A stretch of 47,349 nucleotides of DNA. It comes from Intoshia linei (Eukaryota; Orthonectida; Rhopaluridae). The stretch covers positions 1 through 47,349 of the forward strand of contig LWCA01000147.1 in assembly GCA_001642005.1 (NCBI GenBank), in the 5' to 3' direction. Shown piece by piece: positions 35,607 to 46,424 of this stretch; positions within the stretch are counted from its first letter, which is position 1; each line of letters begins with the position of its first letter. The notes below the pieces were generated by a model, which was given only the letters and a program-made list of their open reading frames with translations, was not told the DNA's origin and ran no database searches. Made by a program: the position numbers and the translations under genes.

Positions 35607-38600
35607 TTATAAGGATTTAAAATTTTGACATTTTTTACGATCAGTTTGTAAATTAAAACATGCCAACAAATTTTTAAATTTACTCTTGGATTTTTTTCGT
35701 TTAGTCTTGTTGAAATTTTTATACAGTTTAATTTGATATAAAAGTCCAACAAGTAATTTATCGCAATTGATATTTAGTAAACTTGATGTTTCAATGTATT
35801 TTCCATTTAGTGTTATGGCTAGGTTAATACCGTCAATTTTTTTAGCTTCTCGTTTTCTTTCCAAGTCAATCTTATTTCCAATTACTATTACTACGTTTTC
35901 GTCTGAAAATTCTTTCATTGTTTCAATTTTGTCTACTATCCATTCAAAAGTATTGTAGTCATTTATTGAATAAACAAATAAGTATGCATCGTATTTTTTT
36001 TCAATGTCTGTGCACTAAATTGTATTGTATAAACATGACTACATTATAACAAAGGTGGTTTAATTCGTGTGACCATATTTTATACGTAAAAAAATTATTG
36101 AAATTATTGAAATTACTCATTCATTTTTATTATTTTCATTGATTTATTATGTACTTTATTCATATACTAGGTTGACTGTTATGTACTACGTACAAACAGC
36201 ACCTAGCTCTGCCGAGGGCACATTTTTATTTTATCATAAAAATAAATTTATGTTGAAAATCTAACTTAAACATCCTACTATTCACTATAACGGAATCTTC
36301 ACTTTATAAACATACTTCAGGTGAATTATCAATATTGCAAAGGATTGTAATAAAGTTTTATTAATTTTAGTAATTCGTTGTTTTAATTATAATTTTAAAC
36401 AAAATGTATTGAAAATGAGAATTTGAGATTGAAAAATTGCAAAAGAATGAATTATATAAATTTTCACCTATATTTCTTTATTGGAAATATGTAGACTTTC
36501 AATGCACGTTTTTTCTGAAATTGTACGATCAATATTTACATTTTTAATTTTTATTTTAATCGAAATATTTGAAAAATATTCGTTGATAATATATTAAAAG
36601 TATTTTTCACTGGGAATGCGTAAATTTCTGCTGTTGAAATTTTGTATTTATATCAACTGGAATAAGCTCTGTCAGAATAATCTTCTTTTTTTAATTTTCG
36701 GACCGTTAATTATTTCACATTTTTTGTTTTATTAAAATATTTCAAAAAAAAATATATGAATACTAAAATGCTTTTTNGCGTAGATTTTTGGGGTTGAAAT
36801 TTCGAAATTATATTGACTGGAATAAGCTCTATCAGAATAATTTTTTTTTAAATTTTCGGATTTTTAATTATTTCACATTTTTTGTTTTAAAATATTTCAA
36901 AAAAAAATATATGAATACTAAAATGCTTTTTTGACCGTGAAATCGTAACTTATTCGGATTGAAATTTTTTGTGTGTGTAAACAGGATACAACTTTATCAC
37001 CTATAATTTTTTTAAATACTAGGGCTGTTTTCATTAAAAAAAAGTAATTTGGGGTTTTTGATCCGTAAAGTGTGAGTTTGGGAGGTTGAAATTCCTCTTA
37101 TTATACGTCCCGGTAAAAACTGTAATTGAAATATGGACTGTATAAAATTCTAAGACTGGTAGTTTCAATAAAGTAGAACACACACACACAAATATTGCAA
37201 AGCATATTATACACAATGTATATTATACATGTATGTAAAAGGATTGTTCATTTATTATGTATTTCTAATTGAAAGTAATTTGTAATTCAAATATTTAGTA
37301 GTGAAAATATAAGTCTAGACAAAATGTCAACTACGCAATTTGTAAATTTCTACAAATTTCTGCGCATTTATGGTAATAATCAGGGCCGGACCTACTCTGT
37401 TCGAGGCCACTCTAAAATGCAAAATAGGCAGCTAAAAAACTTTGTCACAAACTATGGGTGTAACTAACGCAGTGTCATATAACCCTAACGACCTCTCTAA
37501 GGCTTTTGACTTGATGTATTAAATTTATTACACAGAATATTTATGATATTCAAAAATATAACTTTTTTAATGGTCAATTTTTGAAAAATGAGGCCCTTAT
37601 TTTACATAAAGTTCGCCAAGACCCCAAAGAGGGTTCAGTGTATGTTAGGTTCGGCAGTGGTCATACTAATTTAATATTTTTGATTCATTTTTGCATATAA
37701 CTAAAAATCTATTTTTTATATTGTCAATCCTTACTTATATAAAGTAATTTAGTTAAAAATATGTCTAAACAAAAGATATATAATTATATATATTTTATTA
37801 TAATATATAATTATACATAGATAAACAGTGTTTATCTATTTATTTGTCTGTTTGTATATTTTAGTTTATTTAAGATAATAAGAGGAGTCGAGTTTTAAAA
37901 AATCCATATTTCTATTATAGTTTTTTGATGGAGATGTTTTATCGCAAATTTTATTTTCAGAAAGTGAGTTCTTCAAAGTCAAAAACCTCAATAATCCTTT
38001 TTTTTAATTTCAAACAATTCTTAGAATTATAATAATTAATAATTAAAAATTTTAAAATTATAAGCATTATTATAAATGAAACTTCTAAAATGTGCATTTT
38101 CACGATATTAACCCAGATTACTTTTTTTTTAAAAAATGAAAATATTTCTAGTATTTTAAAAATATATTGCTGCTACTCTCCTAATTAATTAAGTAAGCAT
38201 ACATAAACAAATTTAATATCACAAAGTGATTTTTACTAGGAATACGTAGATTTCTGAAGTCGAAATTTTGTCTAAACTGGAATAAACTGTATCAGAATAT
38301 TCTTTTTTTTATATTCTAGGTCCATTAATTACGACATTTACTAGTTTCTCATAAGATACTAATCTAGAACCATTGCTTCTTTCAAATGTTTGGTTATAAT
38401 GCAAATATTTAATTTTAAAAAAAATAAAAAGAGGAAAAGAAAGAGAAAATAATATTTTCCTTTTACGACCATGAAGGCGTAAATTTATGAGATTAAAAAT
38501 TTTTGTGTGTGTTAATTGGAAATAATTTATTAGCTATGATTTTTTTAAATTCTGGGACTATTAAGTTTTTTTAATTTTTTAAAATAATGCTACTTTGTGG

Positions 38601-41600
38601 TTTTGGCCGAGAAAATGCAAGGTTTTTAATTTTCAATTTATGATAATGGTCATGATTTTTAGTAAAGGGTAATTCGTGGTTTCGCCGTGGCAGTATTAAT
38701 TTTTGGATTTTAAATTTATCCTAATGTCTGTACCAAAATAACGAACATGTAATTTGTATTTTTTAATTTTCGGGGAATGTCAGTTATCCAATAAATGCTT
38801 GCAGACGGACAGACACACATTTTAGCAACTTTTACTTTATATAAGTAAGTACATATGGAAATCTTCAACCTCATTAAACTTAGCTACAGATCTTATACTT
38901 TTAGGGTTGTTTCAGTTCAATTTAAATATATTGTAACTAAATATTAAATGGTGATATACATTTTTTAATACTGCATGATGAAGTTCTGGTTTAGGTTAAA
39001 TCTGAATTAAAATAACTTGCATTATATTAACAGTTATTTTGAATATAACTGTTTAGAATTGAAGTTACTATTATAATATTAAATTAAGTTTTAATATTTA
39101 AATTATGAAAAACACCATGAAATTTTAAGCTTACATTAAGAGTTGCGATCAAACAGTTTTAAAATCACTGATCTAAGCAAAGCTGTTTACTTGATCAATT
39201 TTAATCAAATTAGCAGCATAAAAGTCTACAATGTAGTGCTATATTGTAGCAATCTCAATTGAATGAATTAATTTATTATGTCAAGAAAGTTAATTTATTG
39301 GTAAATTTATAATATTTAATTGGAAGTATATTATCGATTTTGAAAGTAAATTAAAAAATTATCAATTATAAGTTATAATTATTCCATAATGGTTACCAGA
39401 TAACACTATTATTTGATTCATTTTTCATTTAACAAAATAAAATGTATACATAGACCTGTATCGATTTTCAATAAAATAATTACGCGAACAGTCTGCAACT
39501 TATAAAATTTCAACATTCAAAATTTTATGTTAATTGCATTTGCGTTAATGAAATTATAATAAAGTGACGGTAAATTACCCTCTCTTTTAGTTTTTGTTAC
39601 TATAACGTTTTGGCAGATAAAATGATACAACAAGTATTATAAGATGGTTATTTCTGTGTACTGTACACCATCGTATCTCAACTTAAATTTTAGGACCTAA
39701 AATACAAAAATTTGAAAAATATTGGTTTATAATATATTAAATTATTCTTCACCTGGAGTGCGTAGATTTTTGAGGTTGAAATTTTGTATTTATATTAACT
39801 GGCTTAAACTCTACTAGATTAATCTTTTCTTTTTTTTTTAATTATCGCACTGTTATTATTTCACATTTTTTGTTTTAATAAAATATTTCGGAAAAAAATA
39901 TATGAATATTAATATGATTTTTTGACTGTTAAGACGTCACTTATTCAGGTTGAAATTTTTTGTGTGTGTTAACAGAATACAACTATACCACCTGTAAATT
40001 TTTTTAAATCCTAGGGCCGTTTTCATAAAAAAAGGGTAATTTGGGGTTTTGGCCCTGAAGATATATTTTTTTTAAATTTAAATTTATGACAATATTTATG
40101 ATTTTAAAATCCATATCAGAGTATATATATTTATATATTTATATTTGTATATAATATTCTGTAAGTAAAAGATTGAAATTAAAATCCTCTCCATTAAAAT
40201 ATATCAAAACAAATAGTTTTTAACCGCATGAGTATGAAATTATCATGCCCATTTTAACCCTGTTTGAACTAACAAATTTCATTAAAAAAACAATAAAAAT
40301 AATAATAAAAATCACCAAAGCCGAACCTACCTACTATGAACGTGATACATGCGTTACAGTGCGTGTTATATACTTCATATGTAGTGGTTGGAAAATATAG
40401 AAATACTAAAAATTTTCATGTTACCACACGCATAGTGTTAACTTACGAAACTAATCGGATTTTAGTATAGAAACTATTAATCTAAAAAATAAGAATTAAA
40501 TAATGATTTTCATTAAAATTTAGTTTTGTGGTGGGCATTATAATGTTAACTTTTTCTAAAAAAAAAGAAAAGAGTCATACAGGATGAGGAAAAAATTCTA
40601 AGAATGTTTTTACCATTCATTATTTTTGATTTTCAGGGCTCCAACAACTCCACAAGTTTGGGCTAATGAACGACCGTAAAATTTTGATTTACTATTTGTT
40701 TAATTATTAATTAATTTTTTTTATTATTTCATTTATTTAATTACTCAAAACTTTGTTTTCATTTTATGGAGTGAGAGGATAAACGGGGATGACACTGTCA
40801 ATAACAGTAAAAGTTTACCTCAATTGAATTATTCACAGACATTTTAGTTTTGTACATGGTGTCGTCCAGCGATACATTTAATGTCATATATTCGCTATCA
40901 TCCATGCCTATATATATTATTCATATAGATACATATACTATATTAATTATCTATAATAAATACTATAGTATTTTTCATATTATAATATTAATTTATAGAT
41001 TTTCAGAAAAGTAACCACTCTAACTTTTGAAAAGTTGACGTGAATTGGTGAAATTTCCATAGAAAAGTCAAAATTTTTCAAAAAGTGGTCATTTTCAAAT
41101 TGTATATACAATTCGATTTATTTAAAATCATACTCTCTTCTTCACCAATAGAATGTAAAGCTACATCGTCAGAAGATAAAAATTGCTTTAAAATAGCTTT
41201 TTTCCCAACTCCCCTATCTCCCATGGCAATCAAGCTAAAGTTAATTACTTTAGTTGGTCGTTGGCTGGTTTCATGTGATTTTTGGTATTCTTTAATCTAA
41301 ATATACAATAAAAACATTTGAGGGGAATGTAGTACAATGAACTACTTACAAAAGTTGAAAGTTTTCTTAAAATCCTAAATATAGATGAAAACAATTTTAT
41401 CATACTACATCATAAATCCTAATAAAGACACTTGCTGATTAGTGGAAATGAAGGGATTCTGTTACAAATATTTTTCCAAATAAATTATAAATAGAGTTTA
41501 ATCCATTATCGAAACTAATTAACCATATAGAGAGCTCAGTACACTACTAAACGGTAATTTATGTATATTCTATATATTCGATTTTCTTTTGTCACGTGTC

Positions 41601-44218
41601 TACTTCAAGATCTCCACGAACCTGACCTGTATACAGTACAAATACAGGTAAACAAGATATGTCTATATTCTTAAATAAAAGTCATAATGGATTGTACGTA
41701 ATTCACTAAAATTTTTAATTAATACTTGGATTATATTAATTTACTAGCTGACTGTTATGTACTTCTTACAAACAGCAGCTAGCTCTGCCAAGGGCCGACT
41801 TTTTAATTCATTAGAGTCTATATTATATTTATTATATCTATATTATTTTATACTAAAATGGTTTTTTGACCGTGAAGTCGTCACTTATTCGGATTGAAAT
41901 TTTCTGTGTGTGTTTAACATGATACAACTGTAGAACCTGTAATTTTTTTGAAATTCTAGGGCTGTTTTCATTCAAAAAAGAAGGGTAATTTGTGGTTTTG
42001 GCCCAAAAGATATATTTTTTTTAAATTTAAATTTATGATAATGTTTATGATTTTAAAATCGGTATCAGCGTATATATTTTTTTAAATTCTCCAACTCATT
42101 TGATTTTCAAAAAGAGGGATAACTGGAGTTTTTGACCCGTAGGATCAGAAATTGGGAAGTTGAAATTAATCTTATTATACGTCCCGGAAAAAACTGTAAT
42201 TAAAATGTGGACTTTATAAAATTCTAAGACAGGTAGTTATTGAAATAAAATGGAACACACACACAGACAGACATACAAACAAAAATCGCGTAGCATATAT
42301 AAGTTAGAATATATTTAAAATTAAAATATTGTTTTCATTTTTTTCAAAATATTTAAAATTTTTAGTAAATAAGTCGATTGGTTATTCAATATACCTTTCT
42401 TAATTTGAATACCAAAAAGGTTTAGACTGTAAAAATTATTAACGTTCCAATTTAATTGATGATTGCATGTTAAAATAAAATATAACTGAACATTACAATC
42501 ACTGATGTAAGAAAATAACGAAAAAGTAATAAATAAATTTTTACTAACGTAATACAGAAGTGTCTCAATTTTTTTTCGTTGCCTCAAAATTTATCTGTGC
42601 ACACACTTTATTTTTTTTGTGGACCTCCTTGAGAACCACTAATCTAATAATTAGAAAATAAGTCTATGATCTTAAAAAAAATTAAATTATAGTTACACTC
42701 TAAAAAGTCGTCATCAAAATATGTTTACAATATGAATCCCAAAAAATTTAAAATTTAAAAAAAATTAATACTAAAATTCTTTTTTGACCGTAAAGGTGTC
42801 ACTTTTTCAGATAACAATTTTTTGTGTGTATTAATTGGATATAACTGTTGAGCTGTAATTTTTTTTAAATTCTAGGACTATTTTAATTTTTTAAAATCAT
42901 TGTAATCTAGTGTTTTGGTTGTGAAAATGCACTTTTATAAGGTTGTGTTTGATGATAGTGTTAATAAATTTCTAACGCGTCCCAGAATGTATTTTTTTTT
43001 AATTTTAGGGCCGATTGTATTTTTAAAAAAATTTAAGTTTTCATCTTGAAAGGCTAAATTTTTGAAATGGAAACTTAGATATAAACATCACCCGCGAAAA
43101 ACGGCACTAGAAACTGGGTTTTGTACATTCTATGACTGTTAATTTTTTAAATAAACGGTAACACACAAACACAGACATTCCATTTTATATAAGGAAAGTA
43201 AAATAAAGTATGTAAAAATATCGTAAATACAAGTTCATATTGGATCATAATTATAATCAAATAAAGATAAAATAATACAATTCCGTTTTATTTTAAGTAA
43301 ATAAATTTAATAAAATACAATGTATACAGCGAGGCTCCCAATTATACATCACAGTGCATGATTTAAATGTCACTGGCGAAATTTAACTTTTATATATAAA
43401 CTGCTAATTATAAACTAACTCAAAATCCATAATACTGACTGACTGATAAACACGCTAAATGAAAATATTATGCTTAAATATAATAATTAAAATTAAAACC
43501 TAAACAAATAAATAATTACAGAATTATTAGATTTATGATAATTAGCGGTTTTAGGATTAATTGAATGGTCATCCTTGAAATCATCACCCAAATTAACAAA
43601 TCCATGTTGACTGGTCATGAAAGACCTTCGTCTTTCCCATGAAAGTTCAATATTTGATGCACTAAATCGGTTTTTATCGTAGTCGGAAATCATATCAATA
43701 TTGTATATTAAATGTTGAGAAGTACAATGTGAAAGATCGATATTCTTGCTAGTATCTGTGGTTGCGTCAGAATTGTTTGTAAGTTTTGAGTTTGTTGGTT
43801 GAAAATTTGATGTGTAATTGTCATTATCAATTTGTTTTTGCCTTTTAAGAGGTATCTTTTGAACGCTAAATGTTTCAATATTTGGATTGCGATTATAAAT
43901 CAAATTTTGAATATTTTTGTATTCACGACTTTTTGATTTGTCATTAACTTGAGATTTGTCACTTGAAATTATATTCATACTTTTGAAATCAGTCCAATTT
44001 GAATATATTGAAAGAGATTTTGTATATTTGACACTCTGAAACATTTTTTCATTTTTCACAAGTTTTCTACGATATGAAACATCATTGAAACTTTTGTTTT
44101 TAAAAACTAAAGATTTTGGATGTAATAAATTTTTGTCGTCGGTGTCAAGTTGGTTGGAATTTCTCAGTGTTAAAGTTTGTTCATTTTTTTTAAACAATTC
44201 GTCAAAATATTCATTCAT
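35607..44218 (-). CDS. RGK-family (Rad/Gem/Rem) small GTPase, divergent
   Basis: Four exons, 44218-43520, 41296-41110, 40907-40819 and 36014-35607, all phase-matched (0, 1+2, 0), 460 residues. The first 233 residues are polar and low-complexity, with a basic Ser site (RRRSF) of 14-3-3 type. G1 is GDRGVGKKA at 259-267: the Ser/Thr that binds Mg is replaced by Lys. No DxxG (G3) motif is visible, as in RGK proteins. Then come YDAYLFVYSIND, G4 NKID at 372-375, and G5 ETSS at 400-403 followed by LLYQIKL. The C-terminus is basic with a hydrophobic face (KFKNLLACFNLQ) and ends KCQNFKSL. The Cys is seventh from the end, exactly as in Rad/Gem/Rem, and there is no prenylation box. RGK proteins restrain voltage-gated calcium channels at the plasma membrane. 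Exon 1's membership rests on phase and proximity; exons 2-4 are secure. Confidence 0.86.
36163..37210 (-). mobile_element. Family B element, longest copy
   Basis: One end is tatactaggttgactgttatg...cagcacctagctctgccgag; the other is the reverse of tttgtgtgtgtgttctac...gccatt-like text ending near 37210. It is the reverse of 9940-10716. Around the single N at 36777 a ~145-bp part occurs twice (36708-36777 and 36868-36930 share attaaaatatttcaaaaaaa and gaatactaaaatgc). It lies in the last RGK intron. Confidence 0.75.
37381..37659. mobile_element. 279-bp hAT-like MITE
   Basis: The ends cagggccggacct and aggttcggcagtg are inverted with 10 of 13 bases matching. The flanks gtaataat (37373-37380) and gtcatact (37660-37667) match at 6 of 8, as a decayed 8-bp duplication would. 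Relatives lie at 21376 and 15995. Confidence 0.68.
37729..38848 (+). mobile_element. Family A element, complete, ~1.1 kb
   Basis: It begins cttacttatataaagtaattt and ends aacttttactttatataagtaag, an inverted terminal pair of about 15 bp. It is non-coding, with repeated modules inside, and includes 'cagacggacagacacacatt' near the right end. It is one of four mobile-type insertions in the 4804-nt RGK intron. Confidence 0.82.
39700..40130 (-). repeat. Family B fragment in the RGK intron
   Basis: It shares 'gaaaaatattggtttataatatattaaa', 'gcgtagatttttgaggttgaaatt', 'cagaatacaac' and 'cctagggccgttttcat' with the copy at 36163-37210 in the same order. Both termini are missing. Confidence 0.68.
41745..42305 (-). 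mobile_element. Family B element, short copy, both ends present
   Basis: The left end tactagctgactgttatgtac...cagcagctagctctgccaag matches 36163, and the right end is the reverse of tttttgtttgtatgtctgtctgtgtgtgtg (42250-42290). At ~560 bp it is an internal deletion form. It lies in the first RGK intron. Confidence 0.74.
42600..43205 (-). repeat. hAT-type end followed by family A sequence
   Basis: gacctccttgagaaccacta (ending at 42640) is the reverse of a hAT terminus (tagtggttctcaagg). From about 42730 family A modules run reversed, closing with aataaacggtaacacacaaacacagacattccattttatataagg at 43145-43190. All lies in the first RGK intron. The partner hAT end was not found. Confidence 0.55.
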
Positions 44219-45131
44219 TTCAAGACGTATTCAATAATTTATTCAAATTCTTCATCCCAAATTTTTAAGTATATTAAAGGATTATGTTTCATCTTAATAT
44301 AATAAGTCTATTGAGTCTGGCTTTTAAAACAATATATCATTAGTTGCATTTTTTATTATTAATGTTTTTATTGTATACAAATAGTATAGGCTTTTACAAA
44401 ATATAATTTTTAAAGTTTTACATAATTTTAATCACTTTTTCACATATAAATCGATATAAATAACTTCAGCCCTATCGATTCAATTTAATTTTAATTATTT
44501 TATTATAATTATTGAATTAAGTTAACGTTTTATTTTATCAATATTCTCAATAAGACTTGAGAATCAATTTATTAGTTTTTAATAAATACATAGTATTGTA
44601 TACTATATAAGAAACGTTATAATAAATCATTAATATTGTCGTAAATCTCAGTCTCAGATACATACTTTCATTTTCAAAACCCAAAATTACCCTTTGTTTT
44701 AAAAATAATTATATAAATTTCATAAAACATAAATTCTGAAATAGTTTTTAAAATTATAAGCATTACAAATGGTAACCGTAAAAAACACCTTAAAAATGTA
44801 TAACAGTCAACCTAGTATTTTATATAAGTAAGAATTCCAGAAAGTTAATATGTAAAAATTCAATTTCAACTCGAAATTTTCGAGTAAGTGAAATTTCTAA
44901 AATATATTATACCACGTTGAGCACCCTAGGCTACCCACACCAGATCAAGACCCCATGATGTACTCACTGTAATTAGAATAAGTAAAGTTCTAAAAAACAG
45001 TAATTTCAAAACACAACTGCCCGTAAACCGTTTGAATTTTGAGCATCTCGACTGAATAAAATTTACAAAATCATTAATTAAATCATTAAAATCATTGAAA
45101 ATATGAAATTTAATATTGTATACAACATAGG
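44219..45131. other. Spacer between RGK and NDUFAF1 genes
   Basis: It holds a family A remnant at about 44640-44830, including 'tcaaaacccaaaattaccc' and the end gtcaacctagtattttatataagtaag. That junction joins a family B terminus phrase to a family A one. No exon is seen. Confidence 0.55.
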
Positions 45132-46097
45132 TTATAAATTATCTTCATAAGATTCATAAGCACAATATTCGTCATGATCAGCATTATAATAGACTCCAAT
45201 AAAATCGATATCCAAACAAAAATCATCTTCAATCCTATCTGCCAAAGAAAACCCCATAAATTTGGTGGCAATTGGATTAAACACTTCCTGGATATCTTGA
45301 ATTAATCCACTGCTACTTAAAACTAATTTAGAAAATGGAATTTCACATATCTGCCACAATGGTCCACCTCTCGTATAAATTGGATAACAAAATTGATCTC
45401 CTTTTCGAACATCCCATTTTCGATAAGAATTATCTACTAAAAATGTATATTTTCTACCGTCACCCCGCAATCGAATGACAAAAGTATTGTAAAGTTGTAA
45501 ATCGTATATATCTTGACGGTGGAAAGATTGATATTTTAATGGACATCGTAGGTTTATCCATCCATAATTCATTGCAACAGCTTTTTCGTGAATAATTGAA
45601 CCGTCCATCCCTAACCTACCCTGTAACGTTGCACCAATTTTACCGTCCACTTTAGTAAATGTTGCTTCACTGGAACCAATTCCGTACTCTTTGTCACACG
45701 TTACCATCCAATTTTTACAAGAGTCTTTATCATCAAATTTCCATAATATTTCATAATCACCATGCTTTGAAATGTGCGTCTTTACGTAATTCATATTTTC
45801 ACGCATTTCTTTAATAAAACATTTAAACTCAGTTTTAGCATTTAGTAATGTATCTTTTAATGTCATATTTTTTAATGGTGGTGAATTTGGATCATGTAAT
45901 CTTACAAATTCGTCATTTTTCGTTAATATTTTTGTATTGGGTTGGTTTAATTTTGGTTTATGAAGATTTTTAGTTTTTTTAGAAAATTCCAAATTGGATG
46001 TATTTGAGCTTTCTGGTTTAACATGATTGATTGTTATTTTGGACAGACTACGTGTTGCAGTTGTTAATATATTACGTCCTTTGATAAAAAATTTCAT
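45132..46097 (-). CDS. NDUFAF1: Complex I intermediate-associated protein 30 (NDUFAF1)
   Basis: A single exon of 321 residues, close to the human length of about 327. Residues 1-30 are basic and hydroxylated without acids until later (MKFFIKGRNILTTATRSLSK), a good mitochondrial presequence. The CIA30 fold spans about 110-310: WKFDDKDSCKNWMVTCDKEYGIGSSEA, here summarised by its W-x-F-D and GxSxA elements; then FTKVDGKIGATLQGRL, GWINLRCP, FVIRLRGDGRKYTFLVDN, WQICEIPFSKLVLS, and a final MGFSLADR...FCLDIDFIGV. In the family this protein is a matrix assembly factor of the MCIA complex needed for the complex I membrane arm. Nothing is truncated. The promoter side (46098 on) shows no distinctive motif. 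It is the only clearly intronless gene here. Confidence 0.95.
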   Translation of the reverse strand: MKFFIKGRNILTTATRSLSKITINHVKPESSNTSNLEFSKKTKNLHKPKLNQPNTKILTKNDEFVRLHDPNSPPLKNMTLKDTLLNAKTEFKCFIKEMRENMNYVKTHISKHGDYEILWKFDDKDSCKNWMVTCDKEYGIGSSEATFTKVDGKIGATLQGRLGMDGSIIHEKAVAMNYGWINLRCPLKYQSFHRQDIYDLQLYNTFVIRLRGDGRKYTFLVDNSYRKWDVRKGDQFCYPIYTRGGPLWQICEIPFSKLVLSSSGLIQDIQEVFNPIATKFMGFSLADRIEDDFCLDIDFIGVYYNADHDEYCAYESYEDNL

Positions 46098-46424
46098 TTG
46101 TCAGACTATTTTCTAATAAATTCGATAAAATAAAGTTTGTAATGTTTTCATCGAATACACTTGTAAATTACAAGTTATAATTGTACAATTTACATTTTTT
46201 AATGTAATTCATTTTTATTGTAAACATTTTATTAGAAATTCATGTGAGAATTCATCGAAAACGATTAAAAATATCTAATTATGAGTGATCAATTTTTAGA
46301 CGTAAAAGTAATAAGTTAACAATAAAAATAAAGAATTGTAAATAAAAATGAAATGTTGCCATAAATAAAATTGAATTCTTCGTCTAAAAATAATAATTTT
46401 GAAATTTGGTTTTCGATGTGTACA

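Noticed and set aside
35607-36014. Initial reading of the NKID exon as a Rab or Ras gene
   Set aside because: The terminal Cys seven residues from the end, absence of a prenylation box and the missing DxxG fit RGK better.
41085-41300. 71-residue plus-strand frame
   Set aside because: It is the antisense of the RGK P-loop exon, which has motif and splice support.
42321-42587. 88-residue minus-strand frame in an RGK intron
   Set aside because: Low-complexity and bordered by a hAT-type end; no splice-phase link to the RGK exons and no family motif.
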